Part shown: piece by piece, positions 9,400-17,406 of the stretch
How positions within the stretch are numbered: the stretch's first letter is position 1
How the letters are laid out: each line of letters begins with the position of its first letter
Source of the DNA: Clostridiales bacterium
Lineage (GTDB): Bacteria; Bacillota; Clostridia; Oscillospirales; Oscillospiraceae
Direction of reading: 5' to 3'
DNA: 50,792 nt
NCBI GenBank assembly: GCA_021205455.1
Contig: JAJPXL010000026.1
Coordinates: 1-50,792 of the forward strand
The notes under the pieces: generated by a model
Database searches by the model: none
Told to the model about the DNA's origin: nothing
What the model saw: only the letters and a program-made list of their open reading frames with translations
Made by a program: the position numbers and the translations under genes

Positions 9400-9512
9400 A
9401 CCGGCCACTCCTTCTATCCTTCAGAATTTGCGGGCGATTTTTTAAGTGCGTCCGCAGGGACACTCAGAACGGGTTCCGGACGGTTGGCGCAGTCCGTCCG
9501 CCGCCCGGCAGT

Positions 9513-9701
9513 TTACTGGTTCATATCGATATAGGTTTTCACGAAGCTGGACAACAGGCCGCAGGCGATGCCGCCGATCAGCCTGCCGTAGTGCGCGTTG
9601 TCAGCGTCCAAGAAGTCGGACGTGATAAAGAGTATGACGCCGATGGCCAGCAGCGCCATATAGACGAAGGTAAGCACTTTGTTGAGGGTGTTTTTATCCA
9701 T
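9513..9701 (-). CDS. Small two-helix membrane protein
   Basis: Sixty-two residues with a short polar start (MDKNTLNKVL), one hydrophobic segment (FVYMALLAIGVILFITSDFL), a polar turn containing DADNAHYGR, and a second, weaker helix (LIGGIACGLLSSFV). AGAGAGG upstream supports the ATG at 9701. I recognise no family. It sits between trmH and ecfT on the same strand. Confidence 0.65.
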   Translation of the reverse strand: MDKNTLNKVLTFVYMALLAIGVILFITSDFLDADNAHYGRLIGGIACGLLSSFVKTYIDMNQ

Positions 9702-9803
9702 GATGAAGTCCTCTCTTTCACGTTATATCTTCCCCGGCCGGGTCGCTCCCGACAGGAGGTTCATACGGTTCCCGCTGCAGCCGGTGCAGCCGGGCAAGCT
9801 GCC

Positions 9804-10577
9804 CTATTTCCGGTCCGCGCCGTCACGGTACCACTCCCACAGCACCACGGCGGCGGCTGTGGCCGCGTTCAGCGACTCGCACTGAGGTTCCATGGGGATT
9901 TTCACCGTCTCCCGGCAGGCGTCCAACAGACGGGCAGACACCCCGTGTCCCTCGCTGCCGATGGCGACGGCGCACCGGGACAGGTCGGCCTGTTGCAGCT
10001 CCACCGTATCCTCCCGCAGCGCGGTGGCATACAGGGGCAGCCCGCTCCTGTCCAGCAGGGGCAGCAGCCCCTCGCCCTCCACCTCCCACACCGGGAGACG
10101 GAAGGCCGCCCCCATGCCGGCTCGCACCGCCTTCCAGCCGAAGGGGTCGGCGCAGTGACCGGTCAGCAGCAGGCCGTCCGCCCCAAAGGCGTCGGCGGTG
10201 CGCCAAATGGTCCCCACATTGCCCGGGTCCTGCAGGCCGTCCAGAATCAGGTACCGGCTGCCCTCCAGCCGCTCCGGCGGCCGGAGGTCGGGCTGCTTGA
10301 GCGAAAACAGCGCGCCCTGGGGGGCCTTCATGGGGGAAACGGAGGCCATCACATCGGAGGGCAGGACAGCCCGCCGCACCCCGTGGGGCAGCGGTGGGCA
10401 GGTGACGTCCTCCGTCAGCAGGACGGCAGCCAAAGGGGCCTGCCAACGAATGGCCTCCTCCAGCAGTTTGACCCCGTCGCCGACATATTCTCCGCAGGAA
10501 CGGCGGTAGCTCCGGTCCCGCAGCAGCTTTTTGAAATGCCCCAGGAGGGGGTTTGTGCGGCTGGTAATCTTTTCCAA
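9804..10577 (-). CDS. TrmH/SpoU-family RNA 2'-O-methyltransferase
   Basis: SAM-dependent methyltransferase with a trefoil-knot (SPOUT) fold that methylates a ribose 2'-OH in rRNA or tRNA. Visible motifs are the N-terminal substrate-binding region (SRTNPLLGHFKKLLRDRSYRR), motif 1 LDGLQDPGNVGTIWRTADAFGADG, motif 2 VAIGSEGHGVS and motif 3 MEPQCESLNAATAAAVVLWEW. Length of 257 residues fits the RlmB-like group with an N-terminal L30e-like domain. The start must be TTG at 10577: an in-frame stop lies 24 bp upstream, no ATG or GTG is in frame between, and GGAG is 8 nt before the TTG. The exact target nucleotide cannot be told. Confidence 0.92.
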   Translation of the reverse strand: MEKITSRTNPLLGHFKKLLRDRSYRRSCGEYVGDGVKLLEEAIRWQAPLAAVLLTEDVTCPPLPHGVRRAVLPSDVMASVSPMKAPQGALFSLKQPDLRPPERLEGSRYLILDGLQDPGNVGTIWRTADAFGADGLLLTGHCADPFGWKAVRAGMGAAFRLPVWEVEGEGLLPLLDRSGLPLYATALREDTVELQQADLSRCAVAIGSEGHGVSARLLDACRETVKIPMEPQCESLNAATAAAVVLWEWYRDGADRK

Positions 10578-10601
10578 ATCACAGGCTCCATTTCCGTGGG
10601 G

Positions 10602-12710
10602 TTACTTTTTGTTCCGCCTGTAACGGAACAGGACGGCCGCAGCCAAAGCGCCGCCTGAGAGGAGCAACGCTCCGCACCAGACGGCCAGGTTGGACCGGTC
10701 GCCGGTGTTCAGCGAAGCGACAGCCGTTGCCCCGTCCGCCTCCGCTTCGTCGGCACTGTCCTCTGAAGCGGCAGACTGCGCGGCGGCGTCTCCCTCCGTC
10801 GTGTCCGCGCTCCCGTCCCCGGCATCCGTGTCCGTCGGGTCGGTGGTGATCGTCATGGTCAGGTATTGCAGCTGCTGCCCGACGGACATGGCGCTGCTCA
10901 CATCGCCGCAAATCGCCACCAGCTGATAGCGGTACAGGGTGCCGGACGTTACATCGGCATCCACATAGGACACCGTGCCACTGTAGACGGTCGCCAGCTC
11001 ATGAACCGCGCCGCCGTCGCTGGCGCGGTAGAGGACGTAGCACTCCGCGCCGGGGATCTCCGTCCAGCTGACGAGGATGCCCTCCTCGCTGCTTTGCAGC
11101 TCCGCCAGCACAGGGGTCGCCAGCGTGATGGAGAAGCTGGCCGTCAGGCTGCCGGTATAGCCGCCAATGCCGGTGACCAAAACGGTGGCCGTCCCCGGCT
11201 GGACGTTGTTGCTGTAGGAAAGGGTGTAGTCCGTCCCCTCTGTCAGCACACTGTCCCCGTCGGACACAGTGACGGCGGGCGTCTGGGCGGTCCCGTCACA
11301 GACGAACTCAGTGCCCTCCAGGGTGATGGTGCAGGCGGACAGGTCAACGGTTTCCACCGTGTCCAGCGCCACAAAGGGGATGTTATAGGCGGCGGCGTAC
11401 TGTTTGGCAGAGGAGCCGCTGTTCCCATAAATGGTCAGCGCATCACAGCCGTAAAAGACGTTGGCGTTCAGCGTAATGCTGTTATTGTAAATCGTGATAT
11501 TCTCCAGCGCCGTACAGTTCTTGAACGCATAGGCGTAGACGCTGCTGACGCTGTCAGGCAGCACCATGGCGGTCAGCTGGGTGCAGCCCGTAAAGGCGCA
11601 GTAACCAATCAAGATCAGGCTGTCGGGCAGGACCAGCGCGGTCAGGGAGGTGCAGTCGCCAAAGGCATACTCGTTAATGGCAGTGACGGTGTCGGGCAGG
11701 GTGATGCTGCTCAGGCCGGTACAGCCATAGAACATCCCCGCGCTGATGCCGGTCAGGGAGGCGGGCAGCTGCACCGCAGTCAGGCTGGTGCAGTTCTGGA
11801 ACACATAACCGCCCAGGTCGGTGAGGCTGTCCGGCAGAGAGATGCTCGTCAGGCTGGTGCAACCGTGGAAGGCGTGGCTTCCGATGGAGGTGACGCCGCT
11901 CTGCATGGAAACGGTGACAAGGCCGGTGCAGTCGGCAAAGGCGCTGTCCTCAATCGTAATCAGGCTGGCCGGGAGGGTCACAGAGGTCAGGCCGGTGCAG
12001 CCCTCAAAGGCGGACTCGTCAATGACGGTGACGCCGTCAGGGACCGTATAGTCTCCCACATAGCCGATGGGGCAGCAGATCAGTTCGGTCAAATCCGCGT
12101 TAAAGAGGACGCCGCCCACGCTGGCGTAGGCGCTGTTCCCCTCCTCTACTATAATTTCCGTCAGGGAGGTGCAGCCGGAGGTCAGCCACGTTCCGATGCT
12201 GGTCACGCTGGCCGGAATGGTCAGGGAGGTCAGCGACGTGCAGCCGTAGAAGGCCTCCCGCCCCAGCTCCGTCAGGGTGTCAGGCAGGGTCACAGAGGTC
12301 AATCCGGTGCAGCCGGCAAAGGCCCACTGCCCGATGGAGGTGATGCCCTCCGACAGGGTGATGGAGGTCAGTTGGGTGCAATCCGCAAAGGCGCCGTCCC
12401 CGATAGCGACCACTGAATAGCCGTCCAGCGAAGCCGGAACGGCGACCGCCCCGCCGTCTCCGTCATACCTGGTGATGGTGGCCGCGCCGCCGGACAGGGT
12501 ATAGGTGTAACCGCTGTTTGTCGTATATGTGGTGGCGCCGCTGCTGTCCGACATGCCGGAATCGTCCGGGCTTACCGCAAGGTCGTCCTCCTCTGTCGCT
12601 TCGGCGGCGACCACAGCCGCAGTATCCTCCACCTCTCCCGTGGCGAAGGCTGCCGTGGACAGGGATACACAGAGCGTCAGCACGGCCAACAGCGCGATTC
12701 CCTTCTTCAT
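10602..12710 (-). CDS. BspA-like leucine-rich-repeat surface protein
   Basis: Secreted, membrane-anchored protein of 702 residues. Order: signal peptide (MKKGIALLAVLTLCVSLSTAAFA), acidic linker, about 13 BspA-type (LRR_5) repeats of roughly 23 residues built on FxxCTxLTSITLPDSxTxIG, an Ig-like domain (CDGTAQTPAVTVSDG...TDYTLSYSNN), a fibronectin type III-like domain (ILVSWTEIPGAECYVLYRASDGG), a low-complexity D/T/E/A linker, then SLNTGD, one hydrophobic helix and the basic tail RYRRNKK. The tail has the layout of a sortase signal, but SLNTG departs from LPXTG. BspA-like repeats are common in gut and oral adhesins; an adhesive role is inferred. The start at 12710 is chosen because the signal peptide begins there. 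Confidence 0.9.
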   Translation of the reverse strand: MKKGIALLAVLTLCVSLSTAAFATGEVEDTAAVVAAEATEEDDLAVSPDDSGMSDSSGATTYTTNSGYTYTLSGGAATITRYDGDGGAVAVPASLDGYSVVAIGDGAFADCTQLTSITLSEGITSIGQWAFAGCTGLTSVTLPDTLTELGREAFYGCTSLTSLTIPASVTSIGTWLTSGCTSLTEIIVEEGNSAYASVGGVLFNADLTELICCPIGYVGDYTVPDGVTVIDESAFEGCTGLTSVTLPASLITIEDSAFADCTGLVTVSMQSGVTSIGSHAFHGCTSLTSISLPDSLTDLGGYVFQNCTSLTAVQLPASLTGISAGMFYGCTGLSSITLPDTVTAINEYAFGDCTSLTALVLPDSLILIGYCAFTGCTQLTAMVLPDSVSSVYAYAFKNCTALENITIYNNSITLNANVFYGCDALTIYGNSGSSAKQYAAAYNIPFVALDTVETVDLSACTITLEGTEFVCDGTAQTPAVTVSDGDSVLTEGTDYTLSYSNNVQPGTATVLVTGIGGYTGSLTASFSITLATPVLAELQSSEEGILVSWTEIPGAECYVLYRASDGGAVHELATVYSGTVSYVDADVTSGTLYRYQLVAICGDVSSAMSVGQQLQYLTMTITTDPTDTDAGDGSADTTEGDAAAQSAASEDSADEAEADGATAVASLNTGDRSNLAVWCGALLLSGGALAAAVLFRYRRNKK

Positions 12711-12798
12711 TTCCACAGCACCCCTTCCCTGACGAAATATCCTCCGGCCGACAGAACGGCAGCCGACGGAGCAGCGTACAGGCATGACATTACTTAAT

Positions 12799-12827
12799 AC
12801 TTTACTATGTTTCCCCGGAAAATGCAA
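12799..12827 (-). promoter_or_regulatory. Promoter of the LRR protein gene
   Basis: TTGCAT (12822-12827) and TAAAGT (12799-12804) on the minus strand with a 17-bp spacer, about 90 bp upstream of the start codon. The rest of the gap up to the terminator at 12934 shows no gene. Confidence 0.6.
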
Positions 12828-12933
12828 TCTTTTTTTCCGTTTTTCCCCGGGGAACCTCCGAAGGAACGGAGCTGGGACCTTTCGCTTCCATTTGTTCCGC
12901 CCTTCCTTAAACCCGCGTGACCGAAAAACGCAA

Positions 12934-12971
12934 GAAAAAAGCCCCGCCGGAGCCTGATTGCAGGCTCCGGC
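12934..12971 (-). terminator. Intrinsic terminator of the DUF1284 gene
   Basis: Perfect 11-bp GC-rich stem (12946-12956 with 12961-12971), tetraloop, then six U on the minus strand. It begins 16 bp after the DUF1284 stop. Confidence 0.92.
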
Positions 12972-12986
12972 AGAGCAGCCCTTACT

Positions 12987-13445
12987 TTATTCCGCTTTCA
13001 ATTCCGTCCACCGGCCCGGCCCGCTGCACAGTTCGTTCCACTGGCAGCCGCCGCAGATCGCCGCTCGTCCGCCGGGCGCTAAGATCCGGCTCTGTACTGC
13101 GGCGGTGAACGTCAGGAAGGGCAGCTCGTCCCCCTCGCGCAGGCCGCAGCGCTCCAGCACCGCCCGGTCATAACGGGAGGCGTTCCCCGTCCCGTCGCAC
13201 TCGTTCCCCCGGCGGTTAGGGCAGGCGGCGCACATCACGTCCGCCGCCATCGTCAGCCGCACAACAGGGTTCTCCTCGGTCAGCCGGAGCAGCAGCGCGT
13301 CCGCCGCCTGGGTAAAGGCCGGGCTGTAGCCCTTGCCCTGATAGTAGGCCAGGCACATCCCATGGTGGGGCCGCAGGGGTATGCCTGCGCCAGAGGTATC
13401 CATACGATTTGGGCGGCGGCCCGTCTCTGTGTTCTCTTCCTTCAT
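12987..13445 (-). CDS. DUF1284 domain protein (iron-sulfur-like cysteines)
   Basis: Protein of 152 residues carrying the DUF1284 signature LRPHHGMCLAYYQGKGY followed by cysteine pairs CAACPNRRGNEC and a C-terminal CGGCQWNELC, a spacing that suggests a bound metal or Fe-S cluster. Function is unknown in the family. The ATG at 13445 has an AGGGGG Shine-Dalgarno. It has its own promoter and terminator, so it is monocistronic, and is divergent from the UPF0251-NifX gene. Confidence 0.88.
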   Translation of the reverse strand: MKEENTETGRRPNRMDTSGAGIPLRPHHGMCLAYYQGKGYSPAFTQAADALLLRLTEENPVVRLTMAADVMCAACPNRRGNECDGTGNASRYDRAVLERCGLREGDELPFLTFTAAVQSRILAPGGRAAICGGCQWNELCSGPGRWTELKAE

Positions 13446-13486
13446 GGAAGATGCCCCCTTGTCTGCGTGTCTCTCGGTTCCCCGTG

Positions 13487-13515
13487 ATGATAGCACAGGC
13501 GCACTTGATTGTCAA
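13487..13515 (-). promoter_or_regulatory. Promoter of the DUF1284 gene
   Basis: Minus-strand TTGACA (13510-13515), 17-bp spacer, TATCAT (13487-13492), about 40 bp upstream of the start codon; near-consensus sigma-A promoter. Confidence 0.85.
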
Positions 13516-13623
13516 CGTTTGTTTTTCTGTGGTTGACAAATCGTCAGGAAAAGATGCTGCCTCCGGCCATGCCAGGCGGCTTCAGGCGGCTGCTCTCGTG
13601 ATTGGCGGCAGTGCGCCCTATTT

Positions 13624-13659
13624 ATGGCATATGCCAAGAATAGTTCTTGACATATGTCA
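13624..13659. promoter_or_regulatory. Twin palindromic operators over the UPF0251-NifX promoter
   Basis: Two 12-bp palindromes, TGGCATATGCCA (13624-13635) and TGACATATGTCA (13648-13659), centres 24 bp apart. They are arms of a larger near-perfect inverted repeat of about 19 bp each side centred on the TAG at 13641-13643. The right palindrome contains most of the -35 box, so a bound protein would block or recruit RNA polymerase. The product of the downstream gene, which has a helix-turn-helix, is the natural candidate. Confidence 0.65.
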
Positions 13660-13675
13660 TAAATAGGAGTATGAT
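13647..13675 (+). promoter_or_regulatory. Promoter of the UPF0251-NifX gene
   Basis: Consensus TTGACA (13647-13652), 17-bp spacer, TATGAT (13670-13675), giving a leader of about 70 nt before the ATG at 13752. Confidence 0.85.
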
Positions 13676-13751
13676 AGACCCAGAACGAAACCCAGGGGGA
13701 GGCGCAACGCGCACAAACGGAGCGCAAGCCTCAGGAAGGAGCGGTGATGCC

Positions 13752-14537
13752 ATGCCAAGGCCGACCAAATGCAGAATGATTTGCCGCTTTCCGCAGACGT
13801 TGGAATTTGTCCCGGCGAAGGATGGGGACGGGAAAGAAGCGGTCATCCTGACTGTGGATGAATATGAGACGATCCGCCTGATTGACAGGGAGGGCCTCTC
13901 TCAGGAGCAGTGCAGCCAGCGGATGCAGGTGGCCCGAACCACCGCGCAGAAAATCTATGACTCCGCCAGGAAAAAGCTGGCGGCGGCGCTGGTGGACGGG
14001 CGTCCCCTGAAAATTGAGGGCGGGGAGTACCGGCTCTGCAACGGAATGAACCGGTTCTGCGGCGCAGGCTGCTTCAAGCAGGAAATCCATCAGATGTTTC
14101 AAAAATCGAAAGGAGACGGTAATATGAGAATCGCAGTCACCTATGAAAACGGACAGGTGTACCAGCACTTTGGTCACACGGAGCAGTTCAAGCTCTATGA
14201 TGTGGCGGACGGGAAGGTCGTATCCTCCGAGGTGGTCAGCACCAACGGCCAGGGGCACGGCGCGCTGGCGGAGGTCTTGAACGCCTTACAGGCAGACGTC
14301 CTGATTTGCGGCGGCATCGGCGGCGGCGCCCAGGCGGCGCTGGCGTCGGTGGGCATTCAGCTGTACGGCGGCGTGACCGGCGATGCGGACGCCGCCGTGG
14401 CGGCGCTCCTGGGCGGGACCCTCGCCTATGCCCCGGACGTTCACTGCAGCCGCCATGAGGGCCATCACGGAGAGGGCTGCGGCGACCATCACCACAGGGA
14501 GGGGCAGGACTGTCGCCATGGGCACTGCGGCGGCTGA
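13752..14537 (+). CDS. UPF0251 DNA-binding domain fused to NifX/NifB-like domain
   Basis: Two-domain protein of 261 residues. Residues 1 to about 115 are a UPF0251 (DUF134) domain starting MPRPTKCRMI, with a sigma-70-like helix-turn-helix (LSQEQCSQRMQVARTTAQKIYDSARKKL) and a following cysteine cluster (CNGMNRFCGAGC). From about residue 125 a dinitrogenase iron-molybdenum cofactor domain follows (MRIAVTYENGQVYQHFGHTEQFKLYD; LICGGIGGGAQAAL). The tail is rich in His and Cys (HHGEGCGDHHHREG), suggesting metal binding. Members of both families are usually separate proteins linked to iron-sulfur and redox functions in anaerobes. AGGAAGGAG precedes the ATG at 13752. A metal- or redox-sensing autoregulator is the inferred role; it is followed by a superoxide reductase remnant. 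Confidence 0.88.
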   Translation: MPRPTKCRMICRFPQTLEFVPAKDGDGKEAVILTVDEYETIRLIDREGLSQEQCSQRMQVARTTAQKIYDSARKKLAAALVDGRPLKIEGGEYRLCNGMNRFCGAGCFKQEIHQMFQKSKGDGNMRIAVTYENGQVYQHFGHTEQFKLYDVADGKVVSSEVVSTNGQGHGALAEVLNALQADVLICGGIGGGAQAALASVGIQLYGGVTGDADAAVAALLGGTLAYAPDVHCSRHEGHHGEGCGDHHHREGQDCRHGHCGG

Positions 14538-14580
14538 CATCCCGCGGCAGCAAACGCACGCGCAGTCGGCCTTACGTCGG

Positions 14581-14732
14581 TATACCGGCTGCACCCTCAA
14601 GACAAAGCAGAGCGTCCAACTCAAGCACCTGAACCCCGGCGAAAAGCCGGCGGCGGCCTTCGCCCTCAGCGACGGGGATACAGTGGGGAAGTCTATGCCT
14701 ACTGCAATCTCCACGGTCTGTGGAAGGCGTAA
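14581..14732 (+). pseudogene. 3' remnant of superoxide reductase (desulfoferrodoxin)
   Basis: Frame 14581 reads YTGCTLKTKQ...LKHLNPGEKPAAAFALSDGDTV, and after a one-base slip at the G run 14685-14688 the next frame reads GEVYAYCNLHGLWKA and stops at 14730-14732. This is the C-terminal part of clostridial desulfoferrodoxin/superoxide reductase, including the CNLHG motif whose Cys and His bind the catalytic iron. The N-terminal half with the other three iron-binding histidines is missing, and the bases around 14585-14600 also seem to have lost a few nucleotides relative to the usual HYIxWIxLxTKQ. I read it as a decayed gene rather than a sequencing slip, because both 5' truncation and frameshift are present. 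Confidence 0.7.
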
Positions 14733-14741
14733 CGAAAATGC

Positions 14742-14786
14742 AACAGAAATCAGGGAGGCGTGCGAAGCGCCTCCCTGATTTCTGTT
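14742..14786. terminator. Strong hairpin between convergent genes
   Basis: Perfect 19-bp stem (14742-14760 with 14768-14786), 7-nt loop. It lies 9 bp from the stop of the minus-strand dehydratase and just after the superoxide reductase remnant; there is no long U-tract on either side, only a TTTT 3-6 nt after the stem on the minus strand. Likely a shared terminator. Confidence 0.7.
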
Positions 14787-14795
14787 GGGAACCTC

Positions 14796-16556
14796 TTATT
14801 CCCTGTTAAGGTGGTCGTAGGACAGATACGCGCCCTTCATGGGGGACTCCGCCAGCTCGGAGAACAGGCGCAGCACCCCGCTGGGATACTTCGCCGGTTT
14901 TGGCTTCCAGTGTCTTTTCCGCTCTGCCAGAATGGCGTCGATCTCCTCCGGCGTTTTGCGCTCACCCTTGACGCCCACGATTTCCAGCACACGGGCCTTT
15001 ACGTCCAGGTGGATCAGGTCGCCCTCCTCCACCAGGGCGATGGGGCCGCCCGCCTGGGCCTCCGGGCTGCAATGGCCGATGACCGGCCCGGTGGATGCCC
15101 CGGAGAAGCGCCCGTCAGTGATGAGGGCGATGCTGCGGCCCAGCTCCTTGTCGGAGGAGATGGCCTCGGAGGTGTAGAACATCTCCGGCATACCGCTGCC
15201 CTTGGGGCCTTCGTAGCGGATAAAGACGGCGTCCCCCGGCTGGACCCGATGGTGCAGCACCGCGTCGATGCACGCCTCCTCGCTGTCGAAGGGGCGGGCG
15301 TTCAGTACGGCGGAGAACATCTCTTTGGGGCAGGCGGTGTGCTTGATGACTGCCCCCTCGGGGGCCAGGTTCCCCTTGAGGACAGCGATGGAGCCGTCGG
15401 TGCCGATGGCCCGGTCGAAGGGCCGGATGACGTCCTCTTTGGTCACATGGGTGCCGTATTTGGCGTTGGCCTGGTCCAGCCAGTGCTGGCAGCGCTCATA
15501 GAAGCCGTTCTGCTTCAGCTCGTCCAGGTTTTCGCCCAGGGTCTTGCCGGTAACGGTCATGGCATCCAGGTGCAGTACGCTGCGAATCTCCTCCATGATG
15601 GCGGGGACGCCGCCGGCATAGTAGAAGAACTCAGCGGGCCAGCGTCCGGCGGGCCGCACGTCCAGCAGGTAGTGCGCGCCACGGTGCAGCCGGTCAAAGG
15701 TGTCGCCGTCGATTTCAATGCCGAACTCATGCGCTATGGCGGGGAGGTGGAGCAGGCAGTTGGTGGAGCCGGAGATGGCGGCGTGGACCATGATAGCGTT
15801 CTCAAAGCTGTCCATGGTGACGATGTCCCGGGGCCGCATATGGTCCATGGTGGCCAGAGCCACCGCCTGCTTTCCTGCCCGGCGGGCGTAGTCCAGCAGG
15901 TCGGGGCTGGTGGCGGGCAGCAAAGCGCTGCCTGGAAGCGCCAGGCCCAGGGCCTCGGCCATGATTTGCATGGTGGAGGCGGTGCCGATGAAGGAGCAGG
16001 CCCCGCAGCTGGGGCAGGCGTTCTCCTTTGCCCAGCAGAAGCGGGCTTCGTCGATCTCCCCCCGCTCATACATGGCGGAGTACATCCCCAGCTGCTCCAG
16101 CGTCAGCATCTCCGGCCCGGCGGCCATGGTGCCGCCTGTGACGACCACGGAGGGAATGTTGACCCGGGCCAGGCCCATCAGGTTGCCGGGCAGCCCCTTG
16201 TCGCAGCTGGCGATGAACACGCCGCCATCAAAGGGGGTGGCGTTGGCCTGAATCTCAATCATGTTGGCGATCATCTCCCGGCTGGCCAGGGAGAAGTTGA
16301 TGCCATCGGTGCCCTGGCTCTCGCCGTCGCACATATCGGTGCAGAAATAGCGCGCGCCGTAGCCTCCGGCCTCGGCCACGCCCTCCCGGGCGGCGGCCAC
16401 CAGCTTGTCCAAATGACCGGAGCCGGGGTGGCTGTCACCAAAGGTACTCTCAATAAAAATCTGGGGCTTGGACAGGTCCTCCGGCTTCCAGCCGGTGCCC
16501 AGGCGCAGCGGGTCCAGCTCTGCTGCCAGCGTTCTCATTTTTTGACCTATCAGCAT
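14796..16556 (-). CDS. IlvD/Edd-family Fe-S dehydratase, probably of a sugar acid
   Basis: Cytoplasmic iron-sulfur dehydratase of 586 residues. Family signatures: the substrate-site SFGDSHPGSGHLDKL-like block near residue 38, the cluster cysteines in CDGESQGTDG region, ASCDKGLPGNLMG and ENACPSCGACSFIGTASTMQ, and the C-terminal ALITDGRFSGASTGPVIGH. IlvD makes branched-chain 2-keto acids; Edd and related enzymes dehydrate phosphogluconate or aldonic acids. The catalytic block CDKGLPGNLM differs from the CDKITPGMLM of true IlvD, no other ilv gene is nearby and the protein is longer than usual IlvD, so a sugar-acid substrate is favoured. AGGAGGAAGGA lies 10-15 nt before the ATG at 16556; a second ATG at 16538 is possible. 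Confidence 0.85.
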   Translation of the reverse strand: MLIGQKMRTLAAELDPLRLGTGWKPEDLSKPQIFIESTFGDSHPGSGHLDKLVAAAREGVAEAGGYGARYFCTDMCDGESQGTDGINFSLASREMIANMIEIQANATPFDGGVFIASCDKGLPGNLMGLARVNIPSVVVTGGTMAAGPEMLTLEQLGMYSAMYERGEIDEARFCWAKENACPSCGACSFIGTASTMQIMAEALGLALPGSALLPATSPDLLDYARRAGKQAVALATMDHMRPRDIVTMDSFENAIMVHAAISGSTNCLLHLPAIAHEFGIEIDGDTFDRLHRGAHYLLDVRPAGRWPAEFFYYAGGVPAIMEEIRSVLHLDAMTVTGKTLGENLDELKQNGFYERCQHWLDQANAKYGTHVTKEDVIRPFDRAIGTDGSIAVLKGNLAPEGAVIKHTACPKEMFSAVLNARPFDSEEACIDAVLHHRVQPGDAVFIRYEGPKGSGMPEMFYTSEAISSDKELGRSIALITDGRFSGASTGPVIGHCSPEAQAGGPIALVEEGDLIHLDVKARVLEIVGVKGERKTPEEIDAILAERKRHWKPKPAKYPSGVLRLFSELAESPMKGAYLSYDHLNRE

Positions 16557-16589
16557 TGAAGTTGTGTCCTTCCTCCTGAAATTGCCTTC

Positions 16590-16618
16590 ATTATAACATC
16601 ATACGTCTGCCGGTGCAA
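16590..16618 (-). promoter_or_regulatory. Promoter of the dehydratase gene
   Basis: Minus-strand TTGCAC (16613-16618), 17-bp spacer, perfect TATAAT (16590-16595), 34 bp upstream of the start codon. Confidence 0.85.
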
Positions 16619-16749
16619 TTATGAAACAGACGGAGGGGCGGTGACGGGAACCTCCTCTCCCTCTCCGGAACGGGCTGCAGCTTGTACAATATGGACGTGG
16701 ACGGTCTTGCAGGTGCGTTGCCCCCTTCATTGGCTTCTGCCCATGCAAG

Positions 16750-16780
16750 CGCCCCCAGGCGGCGATGCCGCCTGGGGGCG
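16750..16780. terminator. GC-rich hairpin downstream of DUF2798 gene
   Basis: Fourteen-bp perfect stem (16750-16763 with 16767-16780) with a 3-nt loop, 49 bp beyond the stop of the minus-strand DUF2798 gene. No U-tract is present on the minus side. The rest of 16619-16829 shows no gene. Confidence 0.5.
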
Positions 16781-16829
16781 TGTTCCCCTTTGCAGGGATT
16801 CGGGCAGCCCCTCGTCCGGGGCGGCAGGT

Positions 16830-17345
16830 TCAGTCGGCGGTCTGCTTTTCCGGGAACAGCCTGCCGAACAGCCAGTAGGTCAGGGGCGCGGCGGCGAAGA
16901 AGTTCCAGAAGAACGCCATGGGGAAGTTCTTCAGCAGGGTACCCACCCAGATGGCAGGCAGCTGATAGACCGGCGCTCCGGCCAGAATGACGTTGAACAG
17001 CACCGACGCAATCAGGCTCATGGACGGACACATGATGGCGACGGTGGCGCCCTGGCGGAGCAGCTGGCAGACATAGGGGTTGTCCCGCTGGGGGTCGGTG
17101 TGTTTGGCGGCAAAGGCGCCGCCGAACCGGTTGCCATAGAGGTTGGAGATGAGGAATACGAAAATCCCCATATAGGACGCCTCGATCAGCGCGTCCAGAA
17201 AGACGCCGTTCGTCATGTTGCTGAGGCCGCCGGCAGACAGCGTCACCCCTTCCTTGATGGCCACATTGTAGACCTCCATGCCGTAGGCCATGGCGTAGGA
17301 CATGATCAGGCCGAAGATGATTCCCTGGGTTCTCGTTTTTGGCAT
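16830..17345 (-). CDS. DUF2798 family membrane protein
   Basis: Integral membrane protein of 171 residues with four hydrophobic segments and the paired pattern of DUF2798: TQGIIFGLIMSYAMAYGMEVYN in the first half and GATVAIMCPSMSLIASVLFN in the second, each followed by a second helix. Function unknown; members are usually predicted inner-membrane proteins. The ATG at 17345 is preferred because AAAGGAG lies 9 nt upstream and the residues before it are charged and unlike the family. It has its own promoter and an unusually long leader of about 150 nt. Confidence 0.8.
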   Translation of the reverse strand: MPKTRTQGIIFGLIMSYAMAYGMEVYNVAIKEGVTLSAGGLSNMTNGVFLDALIEASYMGIFVFLISNLYGNRFGGAFAAKHTDPQRDNPYVCQLLRQGATVAIMCPSMSLIASVLFNVILAGAPVYQLPAIWVGTLLKNFPMAFFWNFFAAAPLTYWLFGRLFPEKQTAD

Positions 17346-17406
17346 AAAAAAATGCTCCTTTCGTGAAGGAATCGCTTTTCCGCTGCGCTGCGCATCTGCG
17401 GGGACG

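Noticed and set aside
10866-12416. Plus-strand repeat-containing open frame of 516 codons
   Set aside because: Its repeats mirror the leucine-rich repeats encoded on the minus strand, where a signal peptide, domains and promoter are present.
12951-12983. Possible repeat or CRISPR-like unit in GC-rich inverted repeats
   Set aside because: Single hairpins with U-tracts at gene ends are intrinsic terminators; no set of regularly spaced direct repeats occurs anywhere in the window.
14786-14806. Third copy of the MITE end (GGGAACCTCT)
   Set aside because: Only ten bases match and they overlap the end of the dehydratase gene; no opposite end is found nearby.
14760-16559. Plus-strand open frame of 599 codons
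   Set aside because: Antisense to the IlvD/Edd dehydratase, which carries all family motifs.
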